Origin: Halorubellus sp034808145
GTDB taxonomy: Archaea > Halobacteriota > Halobacteria > Halobacteriales > Natrialbaceae
DNA: 64,000 nt
Reading direction: 5' to 3'
Assembly: GCF_034808145.1 (NCBI RefSeq)
Contig: NZ_JAXHGM010000001.1
Location: 1,050,619-1,114,618, forward strand
Below the pieces are notes generated by a model. The model saw only the letters and a program-made list of their open reading frames with translations, was not told the origin of the DNA and ran no database searches. Position 1 is the stretch's first letter; each line of letters opens with the position of its first letter. The position numbers and the translations under genes are program-made. Positions 25,952-34,807 of the stretch are shown here, piece by piece.

Positions 25952-26830
25952 ATGTCCGTGCAGATGGAGGACACCGTCGACGCCGTGCTCGACGCCGTCG
26001 CCAGCGCCACGCCCGACATCCGCGGTGGGCTCGTCGGCCGACGCAGCTACCAGGACACCGAGAACGAGAGCGGCGAGCGCCAGCTCGCCGCCGACGTCTA
26101 CGCCGACCGGCTCCTCGAGGAGCGCCTCGGCGCCATCGACGGCGTCGCCGAGTACGCGAGCGAGGAGCGCGAGGGCGTCGTCGACGTCGGCGAAGGTGAC
26201 GCGGACGTCGACGGTGCGCTCGCGGTCGCGGTCGACCCGCTCGACGGGTCGTCGAACCTGAAGTCGAACAACGCGATGGGGACCATCCTCGCGGTGTACG
26301 ACGCCTCGATTCCGGCGCGCGGCCGCGACCTCGTCGCGAGCGCGTTCGTCCTCTACGGCCCCATCACGACGATGACGGTCGCGCGGGACGGCGAGGTCGT
26401 CGAGTACGAGGTCGTCGACGGCGACCGTCGCGTCCGGGACGCCGACGTCACGATTCCCGACGACCCCGTCGTCTACGGGTTCGGTGGACGCGTGCCGGAC
26501 TGGCACGACGACTTCGAGGCGTACGTCCGCGAGATCGAACAGGAGCTGAAGCTCCGGTACGGCGGCGCGATGATCGCCGACGTCAACCAGGTCGTCGAGT
26601 ACGGTGGCGTGTTCGCGTACCCGAGCCTCGAATCGGCGCCCGACGGGAAGCTCCGTCTACAGTTCGAGGGCAACCCCATCGGGCACATCGTCGAGACCGC
26701 CGGTGGCGCGTCCAGCGACGGTACGCGGTCGCTCCTCGACGTCGAACCCGACGGCGACGTCCACCAGCGCGTCCCGCTGCACGTCGGGAACGAAGCGCTC
26801 ATCGACCGGCTCGAAGCCGCGCTGGACTGA
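25952..26830 (+). CDS. fbp: Fructose-1,6-bisphosphatase, class I
   Basis: A 292-residue Mg-dependent sugar phosphatase of gluconeogenesis. The metal-binding signature is VAVDPLDGSSNLKSNN (about residues 92-107); the Glu of EYASEER and the substrate motif LRYGGAMIADVNQVVEYGGVFAYP are visible. The ATG directly follows the aldolase stop (TAGATG), so translation is probably coupled. Confidence 0.93.
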   Translation: MSVQMEDTVDAVLDAVASATPDIRGGLVGRRSYQDTENESGERQLAADVYADRLLEERLGAIDGVAEYASEEREGVVDVGEGDADVDGALAVAVDPLDGSSNLKSNNAMGTILAVYDASIPARGRDLVASAFVLYGPITTMTVARDGEVVEYEVVDGDRRVRDADVTIPDDPVVYGFGGRVPDWHDDFEAYVREIEQELKLRYGGAMIADVNQVVEYGGVFAYPSLESAPDGKLRLQFEGNPIGHIVETAGGASSDGTRSLLDVEPDGDVHQRVPLHVGNEALIDRLEAALD

Positions 26831-26858
26831 CCGCCGGCCGGAAGCCGCGTCGCGCCGG

Positions 26859-27185
26859 TCAGTCGACGAGTTCCTTCCGGTAGGTCACGTCGATGGTGAA
26901 GCCGCCGTCCTCGAGCTGGAAGCAGACCGCCTCGAGGTTCGTCTCGTACTCGCTGTAGTGGTTGCCGTCGGCGTCGATGTGCGTGCGTTCCTCGACGAGG
27001 TCGTACTCCTCGAGCGCGTCCAGTCGACGGTAGACCGTCGGTTCGGACTCGTCGGTGCGTTCGGCGAGCTCCTGGGCTGCCATCGGCTCGACGGACGTCA
27101 ACGCCAGTATCTCGCGGGCGGTCTCGCGTTCGAACACGTCGAACAGCGTGTCTGCGTCCCAGTCACCGGGCACGTCGGGAGCCAT
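26859..27185 (-). CDS. Winged-helix transcriptional regulator (ArsR-like)
   Basis: A 108-residue DNA-binding protein: REILALTSVEPMAAQELAERTDESEPTVYRRLDALEEYDLVEERTHIDADGNHYSEYETN (about residues 24-83) is a winged helix with recognition helix SEPTVYRRL and a beta wing. No metal-binding cysteine pair of classical ArsR proteins is seen; the single Cys is in AVCFQLE. Convergent with fbp, divergent from the small membrane protein gene. Target unknown. The ATG at 27185 gives MAPDVPGDWDADTLFDVFERE. Confidence 0.85.
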   Translation of the reverse strand: MAPDVPGDWDADTLFDVFERETAREILALTSVEPMAAQELAERTDESEPTVYRRLDALEEYDLVEERTHIDADGNHYSEYETNLEAVCFQLEDGGFTIDVTYRKELVD

Positions 27186-27409
27186 CGCCTCCGGCGGTAA
27201 AAACCCTGGGCCAAGAGACGTGGGCGCTGTCCGTCGATTCGCGGCAGTTTCACGGAGCGAGAACGCGGTCGAGCGTCGAACCGGCCCGTTCGCCGGGGTG
27301 AACGTCCGCGACGGCCACGAGCCTCCCCGAGAGGGCCGGGAGGGAGCTTCACGGAGCATAGTCTTGGCCGGATTCATACCCGGTTGGCGTCGGGACGTCG
27401 TCGTACACG

Positions 27410-27706
27410 ATGGCTCAGATACACGAGCATCAGGACTCAACGGATTCCCTCGACCTGTCCCTCGACCGGGAGACCCTCGGGACGCTGCTCGTCCGGCACC
27501 CGTGGGCGGCCCGATTCCTCGCGTTCGAGGCGATACTGCTCTCGCTCGCGGGCGTCATCCCCTTCCTCGGCGAATCGGCGTTCCACTACGTCGCGTTCGG
27601 GATGCTGCTCTCGCTCGCGGCCGTCGCGGCCGTCGGCACCGCCGCCATCTGTCTCCGGATGGGCGTCCGGCGAGCGCGACGAACGCTCCGAGAAAGCACT
27701 CGCTGA
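27410..27706 (+). CDS. Small membrane protein with two helices
   Basis: A 98-residue protein: soluble N-terminus with HEHQDS, then two hydrophobic segments (about residues 32-52 and 60-84) and an Arg-rich C-terminus (RMGVRRARRTLRE) that should face the cytoplasm. ATG at 27410. It stands just upstream of the acyl-CoA carboxylase gene on the same strand with a 105-base gap. No family recognised. Confidence 0.6.
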   Translation: MAQIHEHQDSTDSLDLSLDRETLGTLLVRHPWAARFLAFEAILLSLAGVIPFLGESAFHYVAFGMLLSLAAVAAVGTAAICLRMGVRRARRTLRESTR

Positions 27707-27811
27707 GCGCTCTACGACCGATAGCCGAGACGGCTCCCTCGCGGCTGCGCGGCGAGAGTCGCCGCGACCGAAAGGGAAACCTTTCTCTCGCCGCCGCGAG
27801 CATCCCCGTGC

Positions 27812-29557
27812 ATGAAGGTCCGAATCAGCGACGGGGCGACCGAGGCGGAGGCGTCGGCGATCGCTGGCGCGCTCGCCGAACGCTTCGGCGACGACGTCGA
27901 GGTGTTCGTCGGGAACGCCGACGAGCCCGCCGCAGTCGAGGAGGCACCCGAGGACGCCACCGCGGAGACGCCCGAGGACGTCGGCGAGGTCGCCGCCGCC
28001 GTCGAGGACGAACTCGGCCCGACCGAGCGCGAGGACGCTCTATGGACGGAGATCGAGGAGATACTCGAGGGCGGCCCCGAGAAGTACAAGGACCGACTCT
28101 CCGAGCAGGGGAAGCTGTTCGTCCGGGACCGCATCGACCTCTGGTTCGGCGAGGACGGGATGCTGTTCGAGGACGGGAAGTTCGCGGAGTTCGACAACGA
28201 GGACCAGATTCCCGCGGACGGCCTCATCACGGGCGCCGCGGACTTCGACGGACGGGACGTCCACTTCATGGCGAACGACTTCACCGTGAAGGCGGGGTCG
28301 ATGGCGGGGAAGGGCGTCGAGAAGTTCCTGCGCATGCAACAGCGCGCGCTCAAGACCGCCAAACCCGTCCTGTACCTGATGGACTCCTCGGGCGGCCGCA
28401 TCGACCAGCAGACGGGGTTCTTCGCGAACCGCGAGGGCATCGGGAAGTACTACTACAACCACTCGATGCTCTCCGGGCGCGTCCCGCAGGTCTGCGTGCT
28501 GTACGGCCCGTGTATCGCCGGTGCGGCGTACACGCCGGTGTTCGCGGACTTCACCGTGATGGTCGAGGAGATGAGCGCGATGGCGATCGCGAGCCCGCGG
28601 ATGGTGCAGATGGTGACCGGCGAGGACATCAGCATGCAGGACCTCGGCGGGCCCGCGATGCACGCGGAGGAGTCCGGGAGCGCGGACCTCGTCGCCGAGG
28701 ACGAGGAGCACGCGCGCGAACTCGTCGCAGACCTCGTCAGCTACCTCCCGAACAACAGCGACGAGGACCCGCCGAAGACGGAGGGCAAGCCGCCCAAGCG
28801 GTCCCCCGAGGGCATCGACTCCGTCATCCCGCAGGAACCGAATCGCGGGTACGACATCCGCGACCTCATCGACCGCGTCGTCGACGCGGAGTCGTTCTTC
28901 GAACTCCAGCCGGACTACGGGAAGGAGATCGTCACGGGGTACGCGCGCATCGACGGCCGTCCGGTGGGTATCGTCGCGAACAACCCCGCGCAGCGAGCGG
29001 GCGCCATCTTCCCGGACGCCGCGGAGAAGGCGGCGGAGTTCATCTGGAAGAGCGACGCGTTCAACGTCCCGCTGTTGTACCTCGCGGACACGCCCGGGTT
29101 CATGGCGGGGAGTGGCGTGGAGAAGGACGCCATCCTGGAGAAGGGCAAGAAGATGATCTACGCGACGAGTAGCGCGACGGTCCCCAAGCAGTGCGTGGTC
29201 GTCCGGAAGGCGTACGGTGCGGGCATCTACGCGATGTCGGGGCCGGCGTACGACCCCGATAGCACCATCGCGCTGCCGTCGGGCGAGATCGCGATCATGG
29301 GGCCGGAGGCCGCCATCAACGCGGTGTACGCGAACAAGCTCAACGACATCGAGGACCCGGAGGAGCGCGCCGAGCGCGAGGCCGAGCTCCGCGAGGAGTA
29401 CCGCGAGGACATCGACGTGCATCGGATGGCGAGCGAGGTCGTCATCGACGAGATCGTGCCGCCGAGCACGCTCCGCGAGGAGCTCGAGAACCGGTTCGCG
29501 TTCTACGAGACCGTCGAGAAGGACCTCCCGGACAAGAAGCACGGCACCGTCATCTGA
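27812..29557 (+). CDS. Acyl-CoA (acetyl/propionyl) carboxylase carboxyltransferase subunit with epsilon-like N-terminal module
   Basis: A 581-residue biotin-dependent carboxyltransferase beta subunit. From about residue 70 it is colinear with PccB: EGGPEKYKDRLSEQGKLFVRDRIDLWF, the N-terminal crotonase-fold region with GGRIDQQ and YGPCIAGAAYTP, and the C-terminal half with YDIRDLIDRVVD, GIVANNPAQRAGAIF, DTPGFMAG and RKAYGAGIYAM. It lacks the zinc finger of AccD. Residues 1 to about 45 (MKVRISDGATEAEASAIAGALAERF) resemble the small epsilon/PccX-type subunits that are separate proteins in other organisms, joined by an acidic linker. No biotin carboxylase gene is adjacent. The substrate acyl chain cannot be told. 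Confidence 0.87.
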   Translation: MKVRISDGATEAEASAIAGALAERFGDDVEVFVGNADEPAAVEEAPEDATAETPEDVGEVAAAVEDELGPTEREDALWTEIEEILEGGPEKYKDRLSEQGKLFVRDRIDLWFGEDGMLFEDGKFAEFDNEDQIPADGLITGAADFDGRDVHFMANDFTVKAGSMAGKGVEKFLRMQQRALKTAKPVLYLMDSSGGRIDQQTGFFANREGIGKYYYNHSMLSGRVPQVCVLYGPCIAGAAYTPVFADFTVMVEEMSAMAIASPRMVQMVTGEDISMQDLGGPAMHAEESGSADLVAEDEEHARELVADLVSYLPNNSDEDPPKTEGKPPKRSPEGIDSVIPQEPNRGYDIRDLIDRVVDAESFFELQPDYGKEIVTGYARIDGRPVGIVANNPAQRAGAIFPDAAEKAAEFIWKSDAFNVPLLYLADTPGFMAGSGVEKDAILEKGKKMIYATSSATVPKQCVVVRKAYGAGIYAMSGPAYDPDSTIALPSGEIAIMGPEAAINAVYANKLNDIEDPEERAEREAELREEYREDIDVHRMASEVVIDEIVPPSTLREELENRFAFYETVEKDLPDKKHGTVI

Positions 29558-29620
29558 CCTCGACCGCCGGCGTCCCCGGAGCGCGTTCGCGTGCGACATC
29601 TCGAACCCGACGAGCGGGTG

Positions 29621-30064
29621 CTACTCCGCGGGCGGACGGAGTTCGTCGACGAGCACCGCAGCGGCGAGCGCGGTGAGACCGACGTCGCGCGCGACGACGT
29701 CCCCGAACGCGCCCGTCGTCGCCCAGACGACCGCGAGGTAGAGCGTCGTCGCGGCGAGCGAGGCGGTCGCGACGAACGACGCGAACGCGACGTAGCGGTC
29801 CGCGAGGAGCGCGCCCGCGAACGCCAGTTCGAGGTAGCCGTTCGCGAGCATGAACGCGGTCGGGGAGACGACGAGCCACGGCGCGAGCCAGTCGGTGACG
29901 TACACCGTCCAGCCCGCGGGGTCGACGAGCTTGTGTGCGCCCGCGGCGACGAGCATCGCGCCCAGTCCCCAGCGGGCGAAGGTCTCGCTCGCGGGCGCAC
30001 GAGCCGCGATACCGCGGACGCCGAGGCGGCCGTCGCCGTCGTTCCCGTCGGTCCGTCCAGTCAC
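29621..30064 (-). CDS. DoxX-family membrane protein
   Basis: A 147-residue protein with four hydrophobic helices. ARWGLGAMLVAAGAHKLVDPAGWTVYVTDWLAPWLVV is the DoxX-type start (Gly-rich helix with HKL and DP), and NGYLELAFAGALL is the second helix with its conserved Glu. The start is GTG at 30064, overlapping the stop of the histidine kinase (GTGA), so it is translated with the kinase. DoxX proteins are linked to redox or thiosulfate metabolism in other organisms; here the partner is a sensor, which may point to signal input. Confidence 0.75.
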   Translation of the reverse strand: MTGRTDGNDGDGRLGVRGIAARAPASETFARWGLGAMLVAAGAHKLVDPAGWTVYVTDWLAPWLVVSPTAFMLANGYLELAFAGALLADRYVAFASFVATASLAATTLYLAVVWATTGAFGDVVARDVGLTALAAAVLVDELRPPAE

Positions 30065-31164
30065 GACGGCCCCCGCGTCGCTCGTGGGAGGGTCACCACG
30101 AACGTCGTTCCCTGCGGGTCGTTGTCCGAGACCCGAACGTCGCCTCCGTACTGCCCGAGCAACCGGTTCACGAGCGACAGCCCGCTACCGGGCTCGCCGT
30201 CGTCCCGCTCGAAGAGCGTCCGCTTCCGTTCGTCCGGGATTCCCGGTCCGTTGTCCGAGACCAGCAGTCGGACGGTGTCCCCGTCGGACTCCACGCGGAC
30301 GCGAACGACGGGTTCCGCAGCGTCGTTGTGCTCGGCGGCGTTCTCCAGGAGGTTGTCGACCACGGACTGTAAGCCGGCGTTCGCGCGCACCAGCCCGCTC
30401 CCGGCGAACTCGGTCTCTACGGACACGCCGAAGGAGTCCTCGACGCGAGCAGCGAGCGCTTCGACCATCGGTACGAGGTCCACGGCGTCGAACTCCGGGT
30501 CGCCGACGAACGTCTCCGTTATCGAGCGACTCGTCTCGATGCGGTCGAGGGCCTCCTCGGCCTTCTCTCCAACGACGGCCGCGCGTCCGTGCCCCGCTGG
30601 AGCCTCCGCGTCGTCGCCGTCTTCCAGGTTCGCGTACATCTGGATCGTGGCCAGGTCGTTGCGGAGGTCGTGGCGCATGAGCCTGTTGACGAACGTCAGA
30701 GCGTCGCTGACCGTCCTCGCGCGCTGGGCTTCCGCCCGTGCACTCGCCCTGCTGTACCCCGCTATCAGCCCCGCGGTGGCGCCGGCCTCGAACGCGATGA
30801 GGAGCGGAAACACCGGTTCGATGAGGGGTCTTCCCTCCAGCGACCGGACGACGAACGTCGCGATCATGACGCTGCCGAACAGGGCCCCGCCGAGGGCGCA
30901 CCAGGTGGCCGCCAGCCGTCGTTGTCGCGCTGAGAGGCCGCTGCCAGCGAGCCGGTATCCGCCGTACGCGAGGGCGAGTGCGGGAAGGCCGTCTAGCAGT
31001 AGCGCGACGACCGGGCCGACGCCGCCGCCCAGAGCGACGTACTCGCGAGCGTGGTGGGCGACCGCGATCAGGAACAGCGTCGCTCCGAGGACGAGGACGA
31101 AGCCCGTCGACCGGTGCCACGTCGTTTCTCGCACCTGACGTTGGCGTTCAGATGGATTCGACAT
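30061..31164 (-). CDS. Membrane-bound sensor histidine kinase
   Basis: A 367-residue kinase. The N-terminal 145 residues hold four or five membrane helices. The H-box is LMRHDLRNDLATIQMYANL (His near residue 165). The ATPase domain shows the N-box LQSVVDNLLENAAEHND, G1 DNGPGIPDE and G2 GSGLSLVNRLLGQYGG. No receiver domain and no response regulator gene lies nearby, as is common for haloarchaeal kinases. Upstream CGATAAAAAGG (minus strand, 31176-31186) could be a TATA box for a leaderless start at ATG 31164. First gene of a pair with DoxX. Confidence 0.9.
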   Translation of the reverse strand: MSNPSERQRQVRETTWHRSTGFVLVLGATLFLIAVAHHAREYVALGGGVGPVVALLLDGLPALALAYGGYRLAGSGLSARQRRLAATWCALGGALFGSVMIATFVVRSLEGRPLIEPVFPLLIAFEAGATAGLIAGYSRASARAEAQRARTVSDALTFVNRLMRHDLRNDLATIQMYANLEDGDDAEAPAGHGRAAVVGEKAEEALDRIETSRSITETFVGDPEFDAVDLVPMVEALAARVEDSFGVSVETEFAGSGLVRANAGLQSVVDNLLENAAEHNDAAEPVVRVRVESDGDTVRLLVSDNGPGIPDERKRTLFERDDGEPGSGLSLVNRLLGQYGGDVRVSDNDPQGTTFVVTLPRATRGPS

Positions 31165-31239
31165 AACCGTTCCCCCTTTTTATCGAAAACGACGGATGCT
31201 GGCGTCTTCGGGGGCGGCGGCGCCGATGGGATGGACCGC

Positions 31240-31761
31240 CTAGTCTTCGTTCTCGCGCTTCAGGGAGAGCACGGTGCGTTCGAACTCGCAGACGAGCAGT
31301 TCGTCGTCGGCACCGCTCGCAGCGTCGGTCTCGTCGTCGCCGGCGTGCTCGAGTCGGTCGTCGTCGGCGTCGACGACGAACGCTTCGACGCGCATCGTGA
31401 CGAGTCCGCGTTCGCCGCTGCTGGTCTCGCGCTTGTCCGTGACCGTCGACTGCACGCGGATGGTGTCGCCGTGGAACACCGGGTTCGGGTGGGAGACGTC
31501 GTCGTAGCTGAGGTTCGCGACGATGGTCCCGTCGGTGGTCTCGGGGATGGTGATGCCGACCGCGAGGCTCATCGTGTAGAGGCCGTTCACGAGTCGTTGC
31601 CCGAACTGGGTGTCGGCGGTGAAGTCCTCGTCGAGGTGCAGCGGCTGCTGGTTCATCGTCATGTCGCAGAACCGCTGGTTGTCGCTCTCGGAGACCGTGC
31701 GGCGGCGTCGATGCTCGATGGTCTGTCCCTCCTCGAACCCCTCGTAGTACAGTCCCGGCAT
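31240..31761 (-). CDS. MaoC-family hot-dog dehydratase
   Basis: A 173-residue (R)-specific enoyl-CoA hydratase-like protein. LHLDEDFTADTQFGQRLVNGLYTMSLAVG (about residues 40-70) matches the MaoC hydratase motif with the catalytic Asp and, in place of the usual His-Gly, Asn-Gly. The C-terminal region is acidic. The in-frame ATG at 31761 (MPGLYYEGFEEGQ) fits the family start. The Asn at the His position needs attention before hydratase activity is assumed; a CitE-like lyase gene lies 2 kb away. Confidence 0.82.
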   Translation of the reverse strand: MPGLYYEGFEEGQTIEHRRRRTVSESDNQRFCDMTMNQQPLHLDEDFTADTQFGQRLVNGLYTMSLAVGITIPETTDGTIVANLSYDDVSHPNPVFHGDTIRVQSTVTDKRETSSGERGLVTMRVEAFVVDADDDRLEHAGDDETDAASGADDELLVCEFERTVLSLKRENED

Positions 31762-32218
31762 ACGAGAACTGGCGCCCACGAATCCCAAGTACGGTTCGGT
31801 TTCGGGGACGACCGCGATGGACGGCGACGGTTCGGATTCCACGGCGATAGACGACTCTAGGGAGATGGCGGGTCCAGAGAGATGGAGGACGGTGACGACA
31901 GCGGTGGGGACGCCGTGGACGTTCGCGGTCCGCCCCGTCTCGAACGGTTCCGGCCGACTTGTCCATGCGTATCCGTCCCATCCGCGGGCGGGCGTCGATG
32001 GTGGCGTGTTATCGCTTCCCGTTGGCAGATACTGGCACGACCCGAATCCTTATCACAAGGGTTAACTCGGAGAACGAGGTATCGGGACGCGATGCCCGGC
32101 GTCGCACCAGACGCGTATCCGACGTCGGCAGTTCTCGGCGCGACGTGTGCTAACTCCTCGCACGGCAGGTCAATCGGTTACGGGCCGGGAGCACGCACGC
32201 CGCGCCAGAGGTGATCAC
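31762..32218. other. Gap without recognised gene (MaoC / glutamate dehydrogenase 1)
   Basis: About 457 bases between divergent genes. Two AT-rich, TATA-like spots lie at GAATCCTTATCACAAGG (32043-32059) and GGTTAACTCGG (32060-32070). No acceptable ORF, tRNA or hairpin with a T-run was found. A long leader for the glutamate dehydrogenase gene is possible. Confidence 0.4.
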
Positions 32219-33499
32219 ATGGCCACAGCCACCGATAACAAACCCGACGACACCGACGAAGAGACCGCCCTCGAAACAGCACGCCGTCAGCTCGCACGCG
32301 CCGCCGCCCACCTCGACGTGGACGAGGGCGTCATCGAGCGACTCGAACACCCCGACCGCGTCCAGCGCGTGAGCGTCCCGCTCGAACGCGACGACGGGTC
32401 GTGGGAGGTGTACACGGGCTACCGCGCCCAGCACGACAGCGTCCGCGGGCCGTTCAAGGGCGGGCTGCGCTTCCACCCCGAGGTCAGCGAGGACGAGTGC
32501 ATCGGCCTCTCGATGTGGATGACCTGGAAGTGCGCCGTCATGGACCTCCCGTTCGGCGGCGGGAAGGGCGGCATCGTCGTCGACCCGAAGGACCTCAGCG
32601 AGGGCGAGGTCGAACGCCTCACGCGCCGATTTGCGGAGGAACTGCGTGACTCCATCGGGCCGAACCACGACATCCCCGCGCCCGACATGGGGACCGGCCC
32701 GCAGGAGATGGCGTGGTTCATGGACGCGTACTCGATGCAGGAGGGCGAGACGACGCCCGGCGTCGTCACCGGCAAACCGCCGGTCGTCGGCGGGAGCTAC
32801 GGTCGCGAGAAGGCGCCGGGTCGCTCCGTCGGCATCGTCGCGAAGGAGGCCGTCGAGTACTACGACTACGACCTCGACGACGTCACCGTCGCCGTCCAGG
32901 GCTTCGGGAGCGTCGGCGCGAACGCCGCGCGCTACCTCGACGACCGCGGCGCGGACGTCGTCGCCGTCAGCGACGTCGACGGCGCCATCTACGACCCCGA
33001 CGGCCTCGACACCCGTGACGTCCAGGACCACGACGAACGCCCGGGCATGGTCTCGGGGTACGCCGACGCCGACGCCCTCTCGAACGACGAACTGCTCGAG
33101 CTCGACGTCGACGTCCTCATCCCCGCCGCCGTCGGGAACGTCATCACCGCCGACAACGTCAACGACATCGAGGCGGACATCGTCGTCGAGGGCGCGAACG
33201 GCCCGACGACGAGCGCCGCCGACCGCGTGCTGGAGGAACGCGGCGTCGAGGTCATCCCGGACATCCTCGCGAACGCCGGCGGCGTCACCGTCAGCTACTT
33301 CGAGTGGCTGCAGGACATCAACCGCCGGAAGTGGAGCCTCGAACGCGTCAACGAGGAACTGGAGACCGAGATGCTGAAGGCGTGGGACGCCGTCCGCGAG
33401 GAGGTCGAGGCGCGGGACTGCACGTGGCGCGACGCCGCGTACGTCGTCGCGCTCTCCCGCGTCGCCGACGCGCACGAGGCCCGCGGCCTCTGGCCGTAA
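32219..33499 (+). CDS. gdhA: Glutamate dehydrogenase, copy 1
   Basis: A 426-residue NAD(P)-dependent enzyme interconverting glutamate and 2-oxoglutarate plus ammonia. GPFKGGLRFHPEV and DLPFGGGKGGIVVDP carry the substrate and catalytic lysines; DIPAPDMGTGPQEMAW is the active-site Asp region; the nucleotide-binding motif is VAVQGFGSVGANAARYL; ILANAGGVTVSYFEWLQ is the C-terminal signature. It is clearly related to the copy at 34899, and the two differ most in their N-termini and around the coenzyme domain, so the coenzyme or direction may differ. ATG at 32219 (MATATDNKPDD) is followed by a Thr/Asp/Glu-rich stretch. Confidence 0.95.
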   Translation: MATATDNKPDDTDEETALETARRQLARAAAHLDVDEGVIERLEHPDRVQRVSVPLERDDGSWEVYTGYRAQHDSVRGPFKGGLRFHPEVSEDECIGLSMWMTWKCAVMDLPFGGGKGGIVVDPKDLSEGEVERLTRRFAEELRDSIGPNHDIPAPDMGTGPQEMAWFMDAYSMQEGETTPGVVTGKPPVVGGSYGREKAPGRSVGIVAKEAVEYYDYDLDDVTVAVQGFGSVGANAARYLDDRGADVVAVSDVDGAIYDPDGLDTRDVQDHDERPGMVSGYADADALSNDELLELDVDVLIPAAVGNVITADNVNDIEADIVVEGANGPTTSAADRVLEERGVEVIPDILANAGGVTVSYFEWLQDINRRKWSLERVNEELETEMLKAWDAVREEVEARDCTWRDAAYVVALSRVADAHEARGLWP

Positions 33500-33606
33500 C
33501 CCGGGCGCCGTCGGTGGCTGACCGCGGTCGAGACACCGGTCGACGCCCGGCCGAGAACAGGACGGAGGTCGCGATGAGACCCAGGCGACTCGTCGCCGGG
33601 AGCCCG

Positions 33607-33750
33607 TTACTCGTCGGTCGAGTCGTCGTCCTCGAGCGCCTCGACGCCCGTGAGGCGGACGACGAGCGCGGTCGCGGCGCCGACGAGGAAGTCCCGCGGT
33701 CGACTGAGGAGCGCGTTCTTCAGGACCTCGCGGCGAGAACTGTCCAGCAC
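33607..33750 (-). CDS. Very small basic/hydrophobic protein (47 residues)
   Basis: GTG-started product VLDSSRREVLKNALLSRPRD, then FLVGAATALVVRLTG and an acidic end EALEDDDSTDE. The middle could be a single membrane-associated helix. Support for a real gene: GAGGTG lies at a usable distance before the GTG, and a strong AGATATATCC box (33774-33783) lies about 30 bases upstream, right for a haloarchaeal promoter. No homologue known to me. Confidence 0.5.
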   Translation of the reverse strand: MLDSSRREVLKNALLSRPRDFLVGAATALVVRLTGVEALEDDDSTDE

Positions 33751-33773
33751 GACCACCTCTTGTACCAGCGGAC

Positions 33774-33783
33774 GGATATATCT
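33774..33783 (-). promoter_or_regulatory. TATA box of the 47-residue gene
   Basis: Minus-strand AGATATATCC centred about 29 bases before the GTG at 33750, giving a predicted transcript start at or a few bases before the start codon. Confidence 0.5.
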
Positions 33784-33885
33784 GCTTGCTCGGTCCGGTG
33801 AACGCGGTCGGTCCGAGGCCTTCGGCTCCGCTCGGCCCGCGTGGAACCGCCGACACTTACGGCGGTCCGGCACCCAGGCGGTCGT

Positions 33886-34761
33886 ATGGCTCGACGTAGC
33901 GTGCTGTTCTCGCCGGGGGACCGACCGGAACTGATGCGGAAGGCGCCCGCGACGGGCGCGGACGTCGTCGTCTTCGACCTCGAGGACGCCGTCGCGCCCG
34001 CTCGGAAGGCCGAGGCACGGGACGCGGTCGTGGACGTCCTCACCGACGACGACTTCGACCCCGACTGCGAGGTCTGCGTGCGCGTCAACCCCGTCGCGGG
34101 CGACGAGCCAGACGCCGACGGCGCGACCGCCGAGGCCGACGTCGACGCGCTCGAAAGCCACCTCGACGACATGCGGTTGGACGCGTTCATGCTCCCGAAG
34201 TGCGCGAGCGGCGACGACGTCCGGAGCTTCGACTACCTGTTCCCGCGGCAGACGCCGCCCGTGCTCGCGCTCGTCGAGAGCGCCAGCGGCGTGCTGCACG
34301 CCGAATCCATCGGTCTCGCGGACGCGACGGACGCGCTCGTCTTCGGTGCCGAGGACCTCTCCGCCGACGTGGGCGCCACCCGCACCAGCGAGGGAACCGA
34401 GGTACTGTACGCTCGCGAGCACGTCGTCCTCGCCGCCGCGAGCGCGGACGTGGACGCCATCGACACCGTCTACACGGACTTCTCGGACGCGAGCGGACTC
34501 CGCGAGGAGACCGACTTCGCAATCCAGCTCGGCTACGACGGGAAGATGGCCATCCATCCCTCGCAGGTCGACCCCATCAACGACGCGTTCTCGCCCGCCC
34601 CCGAGGACGTCGACTGGGCCGAGCGCGTCCTGGACGCGAAAGCCGACGCGGACGCCGACGGCCGCGGCGTCTTCCAGGTCGACGGCGAGATGATCGACGC
34701 CCCGCTCGTCGCCCAAGCGAAACGTATCGTCGACCGCGCACGCGCGGCAGACGACACCTGA
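33886..34761 (+). CDS. HpcH/HpaI aldolase family lyase, CitE-like
   Basis: A 291-residue TIM-barrel lyase for acyl-CoA or acyl-carrier thioesters such as malyl-CoA or citramalyl-CoA. SVLFSPGDRPELMRKA, VVFDLEDAVAPARKAEAR (metal-binding Glu/Asp region), VCVRVNPVAGDE, DAFMLPKCAS, LALVESASGVLHAESI and VFGAEDLSADVGATRT are the CitE signatures; GYDGKMAIHPSQVDPIN ends the barrel. It lies between two glutamate dehydrogenase genes and near a MaoC hydratase gene, which fits a C4/C5 acyl-CoA pathway, but none of the key enzymes of the methylaspartate cycle are in this window. Exact substrate undecided. Confidence 0.85.
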   Translation: MARRSVLFSPGDRPELMRKAPATGADVVVFDLEDAVAPARKAEARDAVVDVLTDDDFDPDCEVCVRVNPVAGDEPDADGATAEADVDALESHLDDMRLDAFMLPKCASGDDVRSFDYLFPRQTPPVLALVESASGVLHAESIGLADATDALVFGAEDLSADVGATRTSEGTEVLYAREHVVLAAASADVDAIDTVYTDFSDASGLREETDFAIQLGYDGKMAIHPSQVDPINDAFSPAPEDVDWAERVLDAKADADADGRGVFQVDGEMIDAPLVAQAKRIVDRARAADDT

Positions 34762-34807
34762 AGGCGAACCGCTCGCCACCCACCATCAGACCGGCCCATG
34801 CTAGCAC

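Noticed and set aside
28040..29599. 519-codon minus-strand frame opposite the carboxyltransferase
   Set aside because: His/Arg/Val-rich shadow; no signal, no motif.
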